Of a DNA stretch of 64,000 nt, positions 42,924-51,292 are shown piece by piece. The DNA lies in contig DATITC010000172.1 of assembly GCA_035468175.1 (NCBI GenBank), positions 12,509 through 76,508 of the forward strand, in the 5' to 3' direction. A program made the translations under genes and the position numbers. Numbering within the stretch: position 1 is the first letter of the stretch; each line of letters begins with the position of its first letter. The notes under the pieces were generated by a model, which was given only the letters and a program-made list of their open reading frames with translations, was not told the origin of the DNA and did no database searches. Source of the stretch: JAVEDQ01 sp035468175 (GTDB taxonomy: Bacteria > Actinomycetota > Actinomycetes > Frankiales > Frankiaceae).

Positions 42924-43306
42924 GCAGCTGGCGAATGGGTGGCGAGCAGCTCATAACGGGGGTTGTAGATGATGCTCTGGCCTTCGCGCTCGGTGATCCG
43001 GCCGCGCAGCACCATCGCCTTGCCGGTCTCGATGCCACAGATGCGCCGACGGCCGAGGAAGATCGCGGTGACCGACCCGGTGCCGTCCCAGATCTCGGCC
43101 TCCAGGCTGGGAGCACCGGCCAGCGACTTGAGCGTCACCGACTTGACGGTTCCGCTGACGCAGACGTGCCGGCGAAGACTGCAGGACTTGACCGGCGTCG
43201 CGCCGACCTCCTGGACCTGGTCCTGGAGCTCCTCCGCCTCGAGCACGCTCTCGTCACACGTCAGCCGATGCATCTTCCGGCCGAACCACCCTCGGTTCTC
43301 GCCCAT
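42920..43306 (-). CDS. OB-fold nucleic-acid-binding domain protein
   Basis: 128 aa. ATG 43306 is preferred: GGAGG sits 6 nt upstream, whereas it touches the alternative ATG at 43312. The OB-fold (VCVSGTVKSVTLKSLAG, LEAEIWDGTGSVTAIFLGRRRICGI, MVLRGRITEREGQSIIYNPRYEL) resembles the anticodon-binding-type OB domains found between DUF3710 and DUF3159 in actinobacteria. Likely binds nucleic acid; partner unknown. Coupled to DUF3159. Confidence 0.88.
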   Translation of the reverse strand: MGENRGWFGRKMHRLTCDESVLEAEELQDQVQEVGATPVKSCSLRRHVCVSGTVKSVTLKSLAGAPSLEAEIWDGTGSVTAIFLGRRRICGIETGKAMVLRGRITEREGQSIIYNPRYELLATHSPAA

Positions 43307-43399
43307 CGCCATCCTCCGCGTTCCACTACCAGGGCCTTCCAGTGTGCTCCCCCGCGACCACCGCGCGGACCGGGGCCGCCACTTCCGACTCCCAGGATT

Positions 43400-44248
43400 A
43401 TGAACAGCATGCCGGTTGTGGACATGCCCGCGAGCGAGACGGGCGTCACCCTGTCCGTCCGCATCGACCGCGGTGGCGACGACGAGAGGCCGCCGCTGGG
43501 CGAATCGGGGCGCACCGCGGTCCTCGCGCACGGCGCCGGTTCCTCCGGTGAGTTCGTCCAGCGGGCGTTCGGTCCGCCGCTGCGCGCCGCCGGCTGGTGC
43601 CTGGTCTCCTACGACCTGCGGGGGCACGGACGCAGCTCCCCGGTCCGGGATCCGGCTCGGCTCGGCCTGGACCGGCACGTGCAGGACCTGCTCACGGTGG
43701 CCGACCGCGTCGGGGCGACGATGCTCGGCGGGGTCTCCATGGGGGCGCACGCCGCCGTGCTCGCGGCGCTCGACCAGCGGGCGCCGCCGAACCTCGTCGG
43801 CCTGCTGCTGGCGCTGCCGGCGTGGACCGGGGAACCGGAGGCGGTCGCCGCAGCGAACGCGGTCCAGGCGGCCGAGTTGCGCGCGGTGGGGACGTCTGCG
43901 GTGCTCACGCGGGTCTGCCGGGATCACCCCGGGTGGGTGGCTGACGAACTCGCGATGAGTTGGCCGGCCCACGACCAGACAGCTTTCGCCTCGGTGCTGG
44001 ACGCGCTGGCGATGTCGTCCGCGCCGACCGACGCCGACCTCGGTCAGCTGCCGATGCCAGTCGGCCTGGTAGCGCTCGACGACGATCCGATGCACCCGGC
44101 CGCCGTCGCCGAACGCTGGAGCCGAGCAATCCCCCGCGCCGAGCTGGAGCACGTCGGCTTCGACCTACCGGCCGGGGATCGCGCCGTGCTCGGCCGGGCC
44201 GCGCTGGCGGCCTGGGATCGCGCGAGGTCGCTCAGCGGGACGGGGTGA
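43400..44248 (+). CDS. Alpha/beta hydrolase
   Basis: 282 aa. Alpha/beta-hydrolase features: oxyanion-hole region VLAHGAGSSGEFVQRAF, VSYDLRGHGRSSPVRDPA, nucleophile elbow GVSMGAH, acid in LVALDDDPMHP and His in LEHVGFDLPAGD (weak). No signal peptide. It is inserted, in the opposite orientation, into the usual DUF3710-OB-DUF3159 order. Its 3' end and stop lie inside a 17-bp tandem repeat shared with the end of the convergent DUF3710 gene. Substrate unknown. Confidence 0.85.
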   Translation: MNSMPVVDMPASETGVTLSVRIDRGGDDERPPLGESGRTAVLAHGAGSSGEFVQRAFGPPLRAAGWCLVSYDLRGHGRSSPVRDPARLGLDRHVQDLLTVADRVGATMLGGVSMGAHAAVLAALDQRAPPNLVGLLLALPAWTGEPEAVAAANAVQAAELRAVGTSAVLTRVCRDHPGWVADELAMSWPAHDQTAFASVLDALAMSSAPTDADLGQLPMPVGLVALDDDPMHPAAVAERWSRAIPRAELEHVGFDLPAGDRAVLGRAALAAWDRARSLSGTG

Positions 44249-44301
44249 TCAGCGCGTACCGGTGATCAGCGGGTCTCGGTGATCAGCGCGTCTCGGTGAT
44301 C
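44244..44301. repeat. 17-bp tandem repeat spanning two convergent gene ends
   Basis: GGTGATCAGCGSGTMYC repeats at 44244-44260, 44261-44277 and 44278-44294 with a partial unit to 44301. The first unit contains the stop of the alpha/beta hydrolase (44246-44248), the third the stop of DUF3710 (44283-44285). The C-terminal residues (ITETR) of DUF3710 are encoded by the repeat. Confidence 0.9.
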
Positions 44302-45113
44302 GTGGGCCCGGGACCGAGCTGGTCCAGATCATTCGCGTCCTGCTCCCCCTGGGCGGCCGCCTCGGCCTCGGCCGCTTCGACCGCTTCCTTCGGCAGGCGC
44401 AGCGGCAGCGGATCGCGGATCGGCATCGCATCGGTCCCGCGGACGACGACGGTGCCGGCGAGCACGCTCAGCAGGAGCTCGGCCGCCTCCGGGTCGATGG
44501 CGGCGGGACCGGTGAGCAGTGCCCGCATGAACCAGCGACGACGGTCGATGCCGAGAAAGCGGGCCGGGGCGAGCTGCCCGGGCGCACCAGTCGGGACGTG
44601 CGCGGCGAGTTCGATGCCGTAAAGCCCCTCGACCTCCTCGGCCGCGCCTCCCGTGGTACTCACGGACCCCAGGATCTCGGCGCGCACCTCGTCCCAGATC
44701 CCGCTCGACTTCGGCGCCGCGAAGGCCCCGATCTGCATGATGTTGGGCCCCTCGACCAGCAGGACCTGGCCGAGCTCGCCCGCTTCGTTGACCTCGAGCC
44801 GCAGCTCAACGCCGTCGACGATCGGCACCCGTAGCGCGCCGAGGTCGACGCGAGCGATGTCGTCGTCGGGGGCGTCGCCCTCGTCGAACGGACCCTCCGG
44901 CGCGTCCGGAGCCGGTCCGGACCGCAGGCTCGGGGTTGCGATGGGTACCGCCCCGCCGGCGGGGTCGAGCTCCCCGTCCGAGACGCCGTCCTCGAGTGGG
45001 CCGGCATCGATCTCGCCGTCCGTCTCGAGATCGCCCTCGGTCTCGAGGTCGGTGTCGACCGCGACACCGTCCTCGTCCAGATCCGTCTGCTCCTTGCGCC
45101 TACGCCGGAACAT
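44283..45113 (-). CDS. DUF3710 family protein
   Basis: 276 aa. ATG 45113 has GGGAGG 5 nt upstream and MFRRRRKEQ is the family start. Acidic low-complexity N-terminal ~70 residues, then ARVDLGALRVPIVDGVELRLEVNEAGELGQVLLVEG, LQIGAFAAPKSSGIWDEVRAEI (M in place of L), and FLGIDRRRWFMRALLTGPAA, all DUF3710. Cytosolic, unknown function, nearly always next to dut in actinobacteria. Overlaps the 3' end of dut by 14 bp, so the two are coupled. Confidence 0.92.
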   Translation of the reverse strand: MFRRRRKEQTDLDEDGVAVDTDLETEGDLETDGEIDAGPLEDGVSDGELDPAGGAVPIATPSLRSGPAPDAPEGPFDEGDAPDDDIARVDLGALRVPIVDGVELRLEVNEAGELGQVLLVEGPNIMQIGAFAAPKSSGIWDEVRAEILGSVSTTGGAAEEVEGLYGIELAAHVPTGAPGQLAPARFLGIDRRRWFMRALLTGPAAIDPEAAELLLSVLAGTVVVRGTDAMPIRDPLPLRLPKEAVEAAEAEAAAQGEQDANDLDQLGPGPTITETR

Positions 45114-45573
45114 CGTCGCCTCCCTCGAAGCCACCCGTGGAACCGAACCCTCCGTTGCCCCGCAGCGACTCCGGCAACTCCTCGACCGTGCGGAAGACCG
45201 CCTGCTCGACCCGCTGAATGATCAGCTGGCCGATGCGGTCGCCCCGCCGGACGCGTATCGCCTCAGACCTGTCGGTGTTGAGCAGTACCACCTGGATCTG
45301 CCCCCGGTAGCCGGCGTCGATCGTGCCCGGTGCGTTCACCAGGGTCACCCCGTGCCGGGCGGCGAGTCCACTGCGGGGATGGACGAAGGCCGCATAGCCG
45401 ACCGGCAGCGCGATCGCGAGGCCGGTCGGAAGCACTGCCCGCTCCCCGGGTCCGAGTTCCGCATCAACAGCGCTGACCAGGTCCGCACCGGCATCACCGG
45501 GGTGCGCGTAGGTCGGCACCGGCAGTTCCGGGTCCAACTGCTGGACGAGGATCTCGAGCGGTTGGCCGGTCAC
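45100..45573 (-). CDS. dut: dUTP diphosphatase
   Basis: 157 aa. All five dUTPase motifs: DAGADLVSA, HPRSGLAARHG, VNAPGTIDAGYRGQI, RGDRIGQLIIQ and the C-terminal RGNGGFGSTGG. It hydrolyses dUTP to dUMP, keeping uracil out of DNA. The GTG at 45573 overlaps the stop of the upstream thioesterase gene (GTGA) and its end overlaps DUF3710, forming a tight three-gene unit. Confidence 0.96.
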   Translation of the reverse strand: MTGQPLEILVQQLDPELPVPTYAHPGDAGADLVSAVDAELGPGERAVLPTGLAIALPVGYAAFVHPRSGLAARHGVTLVNAPGTIDAGYRGQIQVVLLNTDRSEAIRVRRGDRIGQLIIQRVEQAVFRTVEELPESLRGNGGFGSTGGFEGGDDVPA

Positions 45574-46115
45574 GGGTTGTAGGACCCTTCGTCGCCGCGC
45601 ATCGTCTCGCGCCCGCTGGCGTGCTTGCGGAAGTGCTCCAGCGGCACGACGAGGAACAGGCCGGTGGCGCGCAGCGCGGTGGGCCCGTCCGGGGCGTCGA
45701 GCCGACCCTCGCACCGCACGAACGTCTTCCGTCCGGCGACCGCGGTGCACTCGGCGCGCAGGTGGAGGTCGGTGCCGACAGGGACGGGGAGCAGGTAGTC
45801 GACCTCGAGCCGGGCCGTGACGGCCGGGCGGCGAAGCAGCCAGTTGAGGAAGCCGAGCGCCTCGTCCGCCGCCGTGGCCAGGACCCCGCCGTGCGCCAGG
45901 CCGGGAGCCCCCTGGTGCGCCTCGGCCACCCGGAACACCGCGTCGACGGCGACCCCCTCGGCCACCGTCACCGACAGGTGGAGGCCGGTCGGATGATCGG
46001 CTCCACAGCCGAAGCACTGCGCGTAGTGCGGCGGCAGGACGGTGCCGACGGGGGGTGCGTCCGTCGAGCGCTGGGGCGACATCGCGTCCGGCGGTGGGGT
46101 CAGCGAGAGAGCCAC
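45570..46115 (-). CDS. PaaI-family hotdog thioesterase
   Basis: 181 aa. An N-terminal CFGCGADHPTGLHL segment and the hotdog core with AHGGVLATAADEALGFL (HGG motif) and ARLEVDYLLPVPVGTDLHLRAEC place it among PaaI-like acyl-CoA thioesterases. Substrate unknown. No signal peptide. Start uncertain: ATG 46115 or an internal ATG 33 bp later. Upstream of and overlapping dut. Confidence 0.88.
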   Translation of the reverse strand: MALSLTPPPDAMSPQRSTDAPPVGTVLPPHYAQCFGCGADHPTGLHLSVTVAEGVAVDAVFRVAEAHQGAPGLAHGGVLATAADEALGFLNWLLRRPAVTARLEVDYLLPVPVGTDLHLRAECTAVAGRKTFVRCEGRLDAPDGPTALRATGLFLVVPLEHFRKHASGRETMRGDEGSYNP

Positions 46116-46269
46116 GGATCTCCTGCGGTTGGCTACAGCGGAGGGGTCCGCCGCCAGCGGTGGACGTTACCGGCCTTCAATCGGCGAGGTGGAGCACGTG
46201 CGAGCTTGAGCGCAGGGGGAATGCCTGCGCCCGGGGCAGATCCGCTGCCGCCAGCGAGGGAGGTTCCAC

Positions 46270-47124
46270 GTGGGAAAGTCGGTCGTGATCACCGGAGCGA
46301 ATTCCGGGATCGGCCTGGTCACCGCCATCGAGCTCGCGAAGGCGGGTTACGAGGTGTTCGGCACCGCCCGCAGCGCGGAGAAGGCGTCCGAACTCGAGGA
46401 GCAGGCGACCGCCCAGGGCGTGTCGGTCACCGGTGTCGTCTGCGACGTGAGTGACCCCGAGTCCTGCGACAAGGGCTTCACCGAGATCGCGAACCGCACC
46501 GGCGGCGGTCCGGACGCAGTCATCAACAACGCCGGCACCGCGCAGGCCGGCGCCATCGAGGACGTGTCCGACGAGCTGGTGCATCAGCAGCTGGAGATCA
46601 ACCTCGTCGCGCCCGCCCGGGTCGCCCGCATCGTCCTGCCCCACATGCGCGAGCAGGGCAGCGGCCACATCATCAACATCTCGTCGATCGCCGGCCGCAT
46701 GTCGCTGCCGATGATGGGCTGGTACTGCGCCTCCAAGCACGGGCTGGAGGCGATGACGGACGCGCTGCGCGTCGAGGCCGCCCTCTTCGGCGTGAAGGTG
46801 ACGCTGATCGAGCCGGGCAGCTTCGGCACCAGCATCTGGGCCAGCGGCGCCGGGAGCATGCCGGAGCCGAGCAACCCGGTCTACGCAGGCGCCTACACGC
46901 AGAGCAAGAGCGCCATCTCGCGCGACCACCTGTTGCCGGACCCGATATGGGTGGCCCGCACCATTCGGCTCGCACTGGCCAGCCCGGTGCCGTTGGCGCG
47001 TTACCTGGTGGGAGTCGACGCGGTCACCGGCGCAATCGCCGAGAACCTAGCGCCGACGATGGTCTCGGACGTCGTGAAGGGCGTGGCCACGGGCCTGCGA
47101 AAGCTGCCGTTCACCGGACGCTGA
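46270..47124 (+). CDS. Short-chain dehydrogenase/reductase
   Basis: 284 aa, GTG start with GGGAGG upstream. Classical SDR: cofactor motif VVITGANSGIGLVTA, NNAGTAQAG, catalytic Ser in NISSIAG and YxxxK in WYCASKHGLEA. NAD(P)-dependent oxidoreductase of unknown substrate. It converges on the DUF2945 gene, with a hairpin between the two stops. Confidence 0.9.
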   Translation: MGKSVVITGANSGIGLVTAIELAKAGYEVFGTARSAEKASELEEQATAQGVSVTGVVCDVSDPESCDKGFTEIANRTGGGPDAVINNAGTAQAGAIEDVSDELVHQQLEINLVAPARVARIVLPHMREQGSGHIINISSIAGRMSLPMMGWYCASKHGLEAMTDALRVEAALFGVKVTLIEPGSFGTSIWASGAGSMPEPSNPVYAGAYTQSKSAISRDHLLPDPIWVARTIRLALASPVPLARYLVGVDAVTGAIAENLAPTMVSDVVKGVATGLRKLPFTGR

Positions 47125-47140
47125 TCGCTGGTCCGAGCAA

Positions 47141-47186
47141 GCTGTGCGGGGTTCCACCGGCTCCCACCGGCCAAACCCCACACAGC
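47141..47186. terminator. Hairpin between convergent SDR and DUF2945 genes
   Basis: GCTGTGCGGGGTT (from 47141) pairs with AAACCCCACACAGC (ending 47186) with one G-T type mismatch around a loop that itself holds CCGG repeats. A second short hairpin (CCGCC/GGCGG, 47194-47210) follows. Placement between convergent genes suggests a bidirectional terminator. Confidence 0.6.
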
Positions 47187-47211
47187 GTCCGCCCGCCGCC
47201 AATTCGGCGGG

Positions 47212-47421
47212 TCAGTCCTTCTCGAGCGCACCCGGCTTGTGTACGGCGTCGCCGCCGGACTTCTCGCTCTCGACCAGGTACTGCGGGTTGTCCTCGTCGG
47301 CGCGGACCGTCCGGCCGGCCTCCTCGGAGTCTTCGGTGATCTTCTTCTTGACCGTGCCCTCAGCAGTGCCGCCGTGCGACTTCCAGGAGACGTGGTCGCC
47401 CTTTTCGAATTCATCAGCCAT
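47212..47421 (-). CDS. DUF2945 / hypervirulence-associated TUDOR-domain protein
   Basis: 69 aa. The N-terminus FEKGDHVSWKSHGGTAEGTVKKKITE is the DUF2945 Tudor-like SH3 barrel, and NPQYLVESEKSGGDAVHKP completes it. Very small, acidic/lysine-rich, cytosolic; function unknown despite the family name. ATG 47421 is the only start that gives the family N-terminus. Divergent from the DUF4235 gene. Confidence 0.92.
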   Translation of the reverse strand: MADEFEKGDHVSWKSHGGTAEGTVKKKITEDSEEAGRTVRADEDNPQYLVESEKSGGDAVHKPGALEKD

Positions 47422-47530
47422 GGCAGGCCGGTACCCGTACGACCGGGCTTTGACCGCCCGATCTGTCCGGTCCCCGGCGCTATACGGTTGGCTCGCTCGT
47501 GACGACGCACCAAACCGGAGGGGAAGCCGC

Positions 47531-47842
47531 GTGGCGAACGCAGTGGACAAGACCTGGTGGAAGGTCATCAGCGGGGTGGGCACCGTTCTCGCGGGCAACG
47601 TGGCCAAGAACGCGCTCGAGAAGAGCTACAAGGGCGTGACCGGCAAGATCCCGCCGGCGAACCCGGAGGACCCGGACGTCGACTGGAGCGAAGCCCTCAC
47701 GTGGGCGATCGTCAGCGGCGTCGTCATAGCGGTCGCGCGGCTGCTGTTCCAGCGGGCCGCAGCCGGCGCGTACATCAAGCGCACCGGCGAGCTGCCACCC
47801 GGACTCGAACGCGACGACCAAGTCGCCGACAACGACGACTGA
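47531..47842 (+). CDS. DUF4235 family membrane protein
   Basis: 103 aa, GTG start with GGAGGGG upstream. Matches DUF4235: KVISGVGTVLAGNVAKNALEKSYKGVTGKIPPANPEDPDVDWSEALTWAIVSGVVIAVARLL, with two hydrophobic segments and the conserved PPxNPEDPD loop. Function unknown; common in actinobacteria. 14 bp upstream of the DinB-like gene, so probably cotranscribed with it. Confidence 0.9.
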   Translation: MANAVDKTWWKVISGVGTVLAGNVAKNALEKSYKGVTGKIPPANPEDPDVDWSEALTWAIVSGVVIAVARLLFQRAAAGAYIKRTGELPPGLERDDQVADNDD

Positions 47843-47856
47843 GCGGACGACCTCCA

Positions 47857-48459
47857 ATGGTTTCGCTGCCCGGCGAACAGTCACTGCGGGCCGAGCGTGC
47901 TGCGTTCGTCTCCACGGTCTCCGAACTCTCCCCCGCTGACTTCGACGCGGCACCGACCCTGTGCGAGGGCTGGGCGCCGCGCGATGTGCTCGCCCACCTG
48001 ATCGGTATCGACGACGAGGCGGCTACCTACCTGCGGGCCGCCGGCCGGGTCAACACCGCGAACGGGCGCATCGTCGCCGCCGCTCGCCACCGCAGCCGCG
48101 AGGAGTTGCTCGAGCGGGCGCAGCGCTGGGCCGCGAAACCGGCCATGCACGTCCGGCTCGCCGCCCTGCCGCTGCTCGGCGATCTCGGGGTGCACCACTC
48201 CGACGTGCTCCGTGGGCTGGGTCGGCGTCACCTGGAGATGCCGCCCGCGGTCGGTCGGGCGATCCTGCGCGAGGGCTTCCTCCTCGGTGCGGCCCGCGCG
48301 GTGCGCTACCGCGTCCAGGCGGACGGTGGCCGCCCGATCGGTCTGCCCGGCCGCCCGATCGTGCGCGGCACCGCTGAGGCCCTCGGCATGTGGCTGGCGG
48401 GACGGGACTCCGTCGCCGGGGAGCTGCAGTTCGACCGGACGGAGCCGAAGTCGGCATGA
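47857..48459 (+). CDS. DinB/mycothiol-dependent maleylpyruvate isomerase-like protein
   Basis: 200 aa. The family motif LCEGWAPRDVLAHLIGID near residue 32 holds the first metal-binding His, and GDLGVHHSDVLRGLG supplies the later His pair, as in the mycothiol-dependent isomerase/DinB four-helix fold. Many such proteins are metal-dependent thiol transferases of unknown substrate. The stop overlaps the start of the amidase (ATGA). Confidence 0.85.
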   Translation: MVSLPGEQSLRAERAAFVSTVSELSPADFDAAPTLCEGWAPRDVLAHLIGIDDEAATYLRAAGRVNTANGRIVAAARHRSREELLERAQRWAAKPAMHVRLAALPLLGDLGVHHSDVLRGLGRRHLEMPPAVGRAILREGFLLGAARAVRYRVQADGGRPIGLPGRPIVRGTAEALGMWLAGRDSVAGELQFDRTEPKSA

Positions 48460-49925
48460 GCGCCGGAGCCGACGGCGGCAGGCCCGCCGAAGGCGGCAGG
48501 ACCGCCGACGCCCCAGCCGACGAGGAGCTCGCCTTCGCCGGCGTCCAGCAGCTGCTCGAACTGCTGCGCGCCGGCTCGGTGACCAGCCGAGCGCTGGTCG
48601 AGATGTTCCTGCGCCGGATCGCCCGGTTCGACGGGGAGCTCTCCGCGTTCAGGGTCGTCCTGGCCGATGAGGCCCGAGCCGCCGCGGACGCCGCGGACGC
48701 CCGCCGGACCGGCTCCGACGACCCCGACGGGTTGCCGCCGCTGCTGGGGCTGCCGATCGCGGTGAAGGACAACATGCACGTCGCCGGAGTGCCGACCCGC
48801 TACGGCACCGGCTCCCCCGAGCTGCCCGCCGCGTTCGACAGCGAGGTGGTCCGGCAGCTGCGCGCCGCCGGTTGCGTGCTCCTCGGCAAGACGACCATGC
48901 CCGAGTTGGCGCTGTTCCCGTTCGGCCCGGCTCGCAATCCGTGGGATCCGTCGCGAACCTCGGGCGGCTCGTCCAGCGGGTCGGCCGCGGCCGTCGCCGC
49001 CGGGCTCGTCCCCGCCGCGACCGCCACCGACGGTGGCGGCTCGATCCGGATCCCGGCCGCGCTGTGCGGGCTGGTCGGCCTGAAGCCGACCCCTGGGCTG
49101 GTCTCATTCGGTCCGGACAAGGAGCACTGGTACGGCCTGTCAGCAGCCGGCTTCCTCACCCGCTCGGTCGCGGACGCCGCCCTGCTGGTCGACGCCGTCC
49201 GAACCTCGACGTCAACCCTCCTCGAGGCTCCCACGGGCTTGGTGGAGGCCGCCGCCGGCGAACCGCAGCCGCTCCGGATCGGACTGACCCGGCACGGGGC
49301 GGCCTCGCCGAAGAAGGTCCCGATCCATCCCGAGGTCTTCAACGCCCTCGACGACACCGCCGGCCTGCTCGCCGGCCTCGGCCACGCCGTCGGCCCACTC
49401 GAGCCCGAGATCGGCTACCTGCAGGGCGCTTTCGTCCCGCTCTACCTGCGTGGAGCCCGGGACGATCAGGTCCGGCTGGTGGAACCGCGCGCCCTCGGCG
49501 CCCCGGCCCGTCTCCTCGCCCGGCTCGGCGGCTTGGTCAACGACCGGCAGGTCGCCGCCGCGCGCCGCCGCGGTGATCGCCTGCGTACCCGGCTGCTGCG
49601 CGTGTTCGAGGGGGTGGACGTGCTGCTCACCCCGACGGTGCCGGCCCCGGCCGCGCCGGCCGACCGGTACGACCGGGCCGGCGCTCTACCCACCGTTCTC
49701 GCGAGCACCGACCAGGTCGGCTACACCACGGCCTGGAACGTGGTCGGCTTTCCCGCGGTATCGGTGCCTGCGGGGTGGTCCCGCGATGGCCTGCCGCTGG
49801 CGGTCCAGCTGATCGGACCCCCCGGCAGCGAGGCGCGTCTGCTCCGGTTGGCCGCCGAGCTGGAACGTGCCCAGGACTGGACCGCAGCCCGACCGGCCCG
49901 GTTCTCTCCGGTGGACCCGGGGTGA
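48456..49925 (+). CDS. Amidase signature family enzyme
   Basis: 489 aa. The Ser-cisSer-Lys triad is present: Lys in LPIAVKDNMHVAG and the Gly/Ser-rich TSGGSSSGSAAAVAAGLVPAATATDGGGSIRIPAA with both serines. The N-terminal ~25 residues are Ala/Gly-rich. It hydrolyses a carboxamide, but the substrate is unknown; no gatB/gatC is nearby so it is not the GatA subunit by context. Coupled to the preceding DinB-like gene. Confidence 0.92.
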   Translation: MSAGADGGRPAEGGRTADAPADEELAFAGVQQLLELLRAGSVTSRALVEMFLRRIARFDGELSAFRVVLADEARAAADAADARRTGSDDPDGLPPLLGLPIAVKDNMHVAGVPTRYGTGSPELPAAFDSEVVRQLRAAGCVLLGKTTMPELALFPFGPARNPWDPSRTSGGSSSGSAAAVAAGLVPAATATDGGGSIRIPAALCGLVGLKPTPGLVSFGPDKEHWYGLSAAGFLTRSVADAALLVDAVRTSTSTLLEAPTGLVEAAAGEPQPLRIGLTRHGAASPKKVPIHPEVFNALDDTAGLLAGLGHAVGPLEPEIGYLQGAFVPLYLRGARDDQVRLVEPRALGAPARLLARLGGLVNDRQVAAARRRGDRLRTRLLRVFEGVDVLLTPTVPAPAAPADRYDRAGALPTVLASTDQVGYTTAWNVVGFPAVSVPAGWSRDGLPLAVQLIGPPGSEARLLRLAAELERAQDWTAARPARFSPVDPG

Positions 49926-49968
49926 CGTCCCCGTAAGCACCGGGTGACCATTGGGTTACGCTCCAGGC

Positions 49969-51273
49969 GTGGTGGATCTCCGCTTGCCGGGACGAGTTCT
50001 GCGCAATTTCGCGTCCCCACGCCAGCTCCCCGTGGCCGGTGGAGAGTTCAACGACGCCGTCCGGGCCCGGCTCCGCGCCGCGCCGAGTGAGCCGCTGCTG
50101 TACGGGCGGTCGGCATCCGTGGTCCTCGATACCGGCGTCGAGAAGGCCACCGTCGATGTGAAGGACGGCCGGCTCTCCTCGCACCCGGGGGCGCCGCGGA
50201 AGCCCAACACGGTGATCCGGGGTTCGCTGGAGGTCCTCACCGACGTGGTGCACGGCAAGGCCTCGGGCATCGGCGCCTTCCTGAACGGTGAGGTCACCGT
50301 GCGCGGTGACCTGTCCCTCTCGCTCGCTCTCGACGGCTTGTTCGAGCGCGCCGACCAGCCGGTCCAGTGGCCGCGGGCAACACTCGCCTGCCCTCGCGGC
50401 GTCGACACCGCCTACCTCGACGCCGGGCCCAGCGATGCCCCGGTGGTCGTGCTGCTGCACGGACTCGGTGGGACCAACGCGTCGATGCTCCCGCTGATGT
50501 GGGAGCTCGCGACCGACCACCGTGTTCTCGCCCCCGACCTTCCGGGCTTCGGCGGGTCGGCCAAGCCGCACGCCCGGTACGACGCGGCGTGGTTCGTCGA
50601 CTGGCTCACCAGCTTCCTCGACGAGCTCGGCGTCGACCGGGCCGTGCTGATCGGCAACTCGATGGGCGGCCGCATCTCCCTCGAGGCGGGACTGCGGGCC
50701 CCCGAACGGGTCGACGCGCTGGTGCTCCTCTCGGCGGCGGCGGCATTCCGCCGGCTTCGGCAGTGGATCCCACTGGTGCGGCTGCTACGCCCGGAGCTCG
50801 GCTACTCGCCCATCCCGGTCCCGCACTCGATGGTGGTCGAGACGATCCGCGCGATGTTCAGCGACCCGGACCGGATGCCGCAGGAGTGGCTGGAGGCCGG
50901 GGCCGACGAGTTCCTCCGGGTGTTCGCCACCCGGGAAGGGCGCTTCGCCTTCCTGTCCTGCCTGCGCCAGATCTACCTCGACGAGGCGTACGGCGAGCGC
51001 GGGTTCTGGGACCGGCTTCCCTCGCTGAAGCCGCCGGCGTTGTTCGTCTGGGGGGACCGGGACCGGCTGGTGCCCGCGGCGTTCGCCCGGTACGTGGCCC
51101 ACGCCCTGCCCGAGGCCGGGGCGATCGTGCTCGAGGACTGCGGGCATGTGCCCCAGTTCGAGCACCCGGACGAGGTGGCGGCGATGACCCGCGGCTTCCT
51201 TTTCGACGTCGAGGCCGACATCGCCGCCGTCAAGACCGCCGCCGTCAAGACCGCCGCCATGGGCGACCACTAG
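49969..51273 (+). CDS. SCP2-like domain fused to an alpha/beta hydrolase
   Basis: 434 aa, GTG start. Residues ~20-135 look like an SCP2 sterol-carrier domain (LLYGRSASVVLDTG, DVKDGRLSSHPGA, GKASGIGAFLNGEVTVRGDLSLSLALDGLF). Residues ~150-420 are an alpha/beta hydrolase: LLHGLGGTNASM, LAPDLPGFGGSAKP, nucleophile GNSMGGR, VWGDRDRLVP and CGHVPQFEHP. The fusion suggests an enzyme for hydrophobic esters or CoA esters held by the SCP2 part. An exact 15-bp duplication gives AAVKTAAVKTAA at the C-terminus. Convergent with the PhaC-like gene, 19 bp apart. Confidence 0.85.
   Translation: MVDLRLPGRVLRNFASPRQLPVAGGEFNDAVRARLRAAPSEPLLYGRSASVVLDTGVEKATVDVKDGRLSSHPGAPRKPNTVIRGSLEVLTDVVHGKASGIGAFLNGEVTVRGDLSLSLALDGLFERADQPVQWPRATLACPRGVDTAYLDAGPSDAPVVVLLHGLGGTNASMLPLMWELATDHRVLAPDLPGFGGSAKPHARYDAAWFVDWLTSFLDELGVDRAVLIGNSMGGRISLEAGLRAPERVDALVLLSAAAAFRRLRQWIPLVRLLRPELGYSPIPVPHSMVVETIRAMFSDPDRMPQEWLEAGADEFLRVFATREGRFAFLSCLRQIYLDEAYGERGFWDRLPSLKPPALFVWGDRDRLVPAAFARYVAHALPEAGAIVLEDCGHVPQFEHPDEVAAMTRGFLFDVEADIAAVKTAAVKTAAMGDH
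51226..51255. repeat. Exact 15-bp tandem duplication at the hydrolase C-terminus
   Basis: GCCGTCAAGACCGCC occurs twice in a row without mismatch (51226-51240, 51241-51255), encoding AVKTA-AVKTA near the end of the SCP2-hydrolase fusion. Confidence 0.95.
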
Positions 51274-51292
51274 CACCTATCGGCCAGCCGGC

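Noticed and set aside
45100..46017. Apparent 305-aa dUTPase with long N-terminal extension
   Set aside because: The extension is an out-of-frame reading of the thioesterase gene; GTG 45573 gives a normal-length dUTPase.
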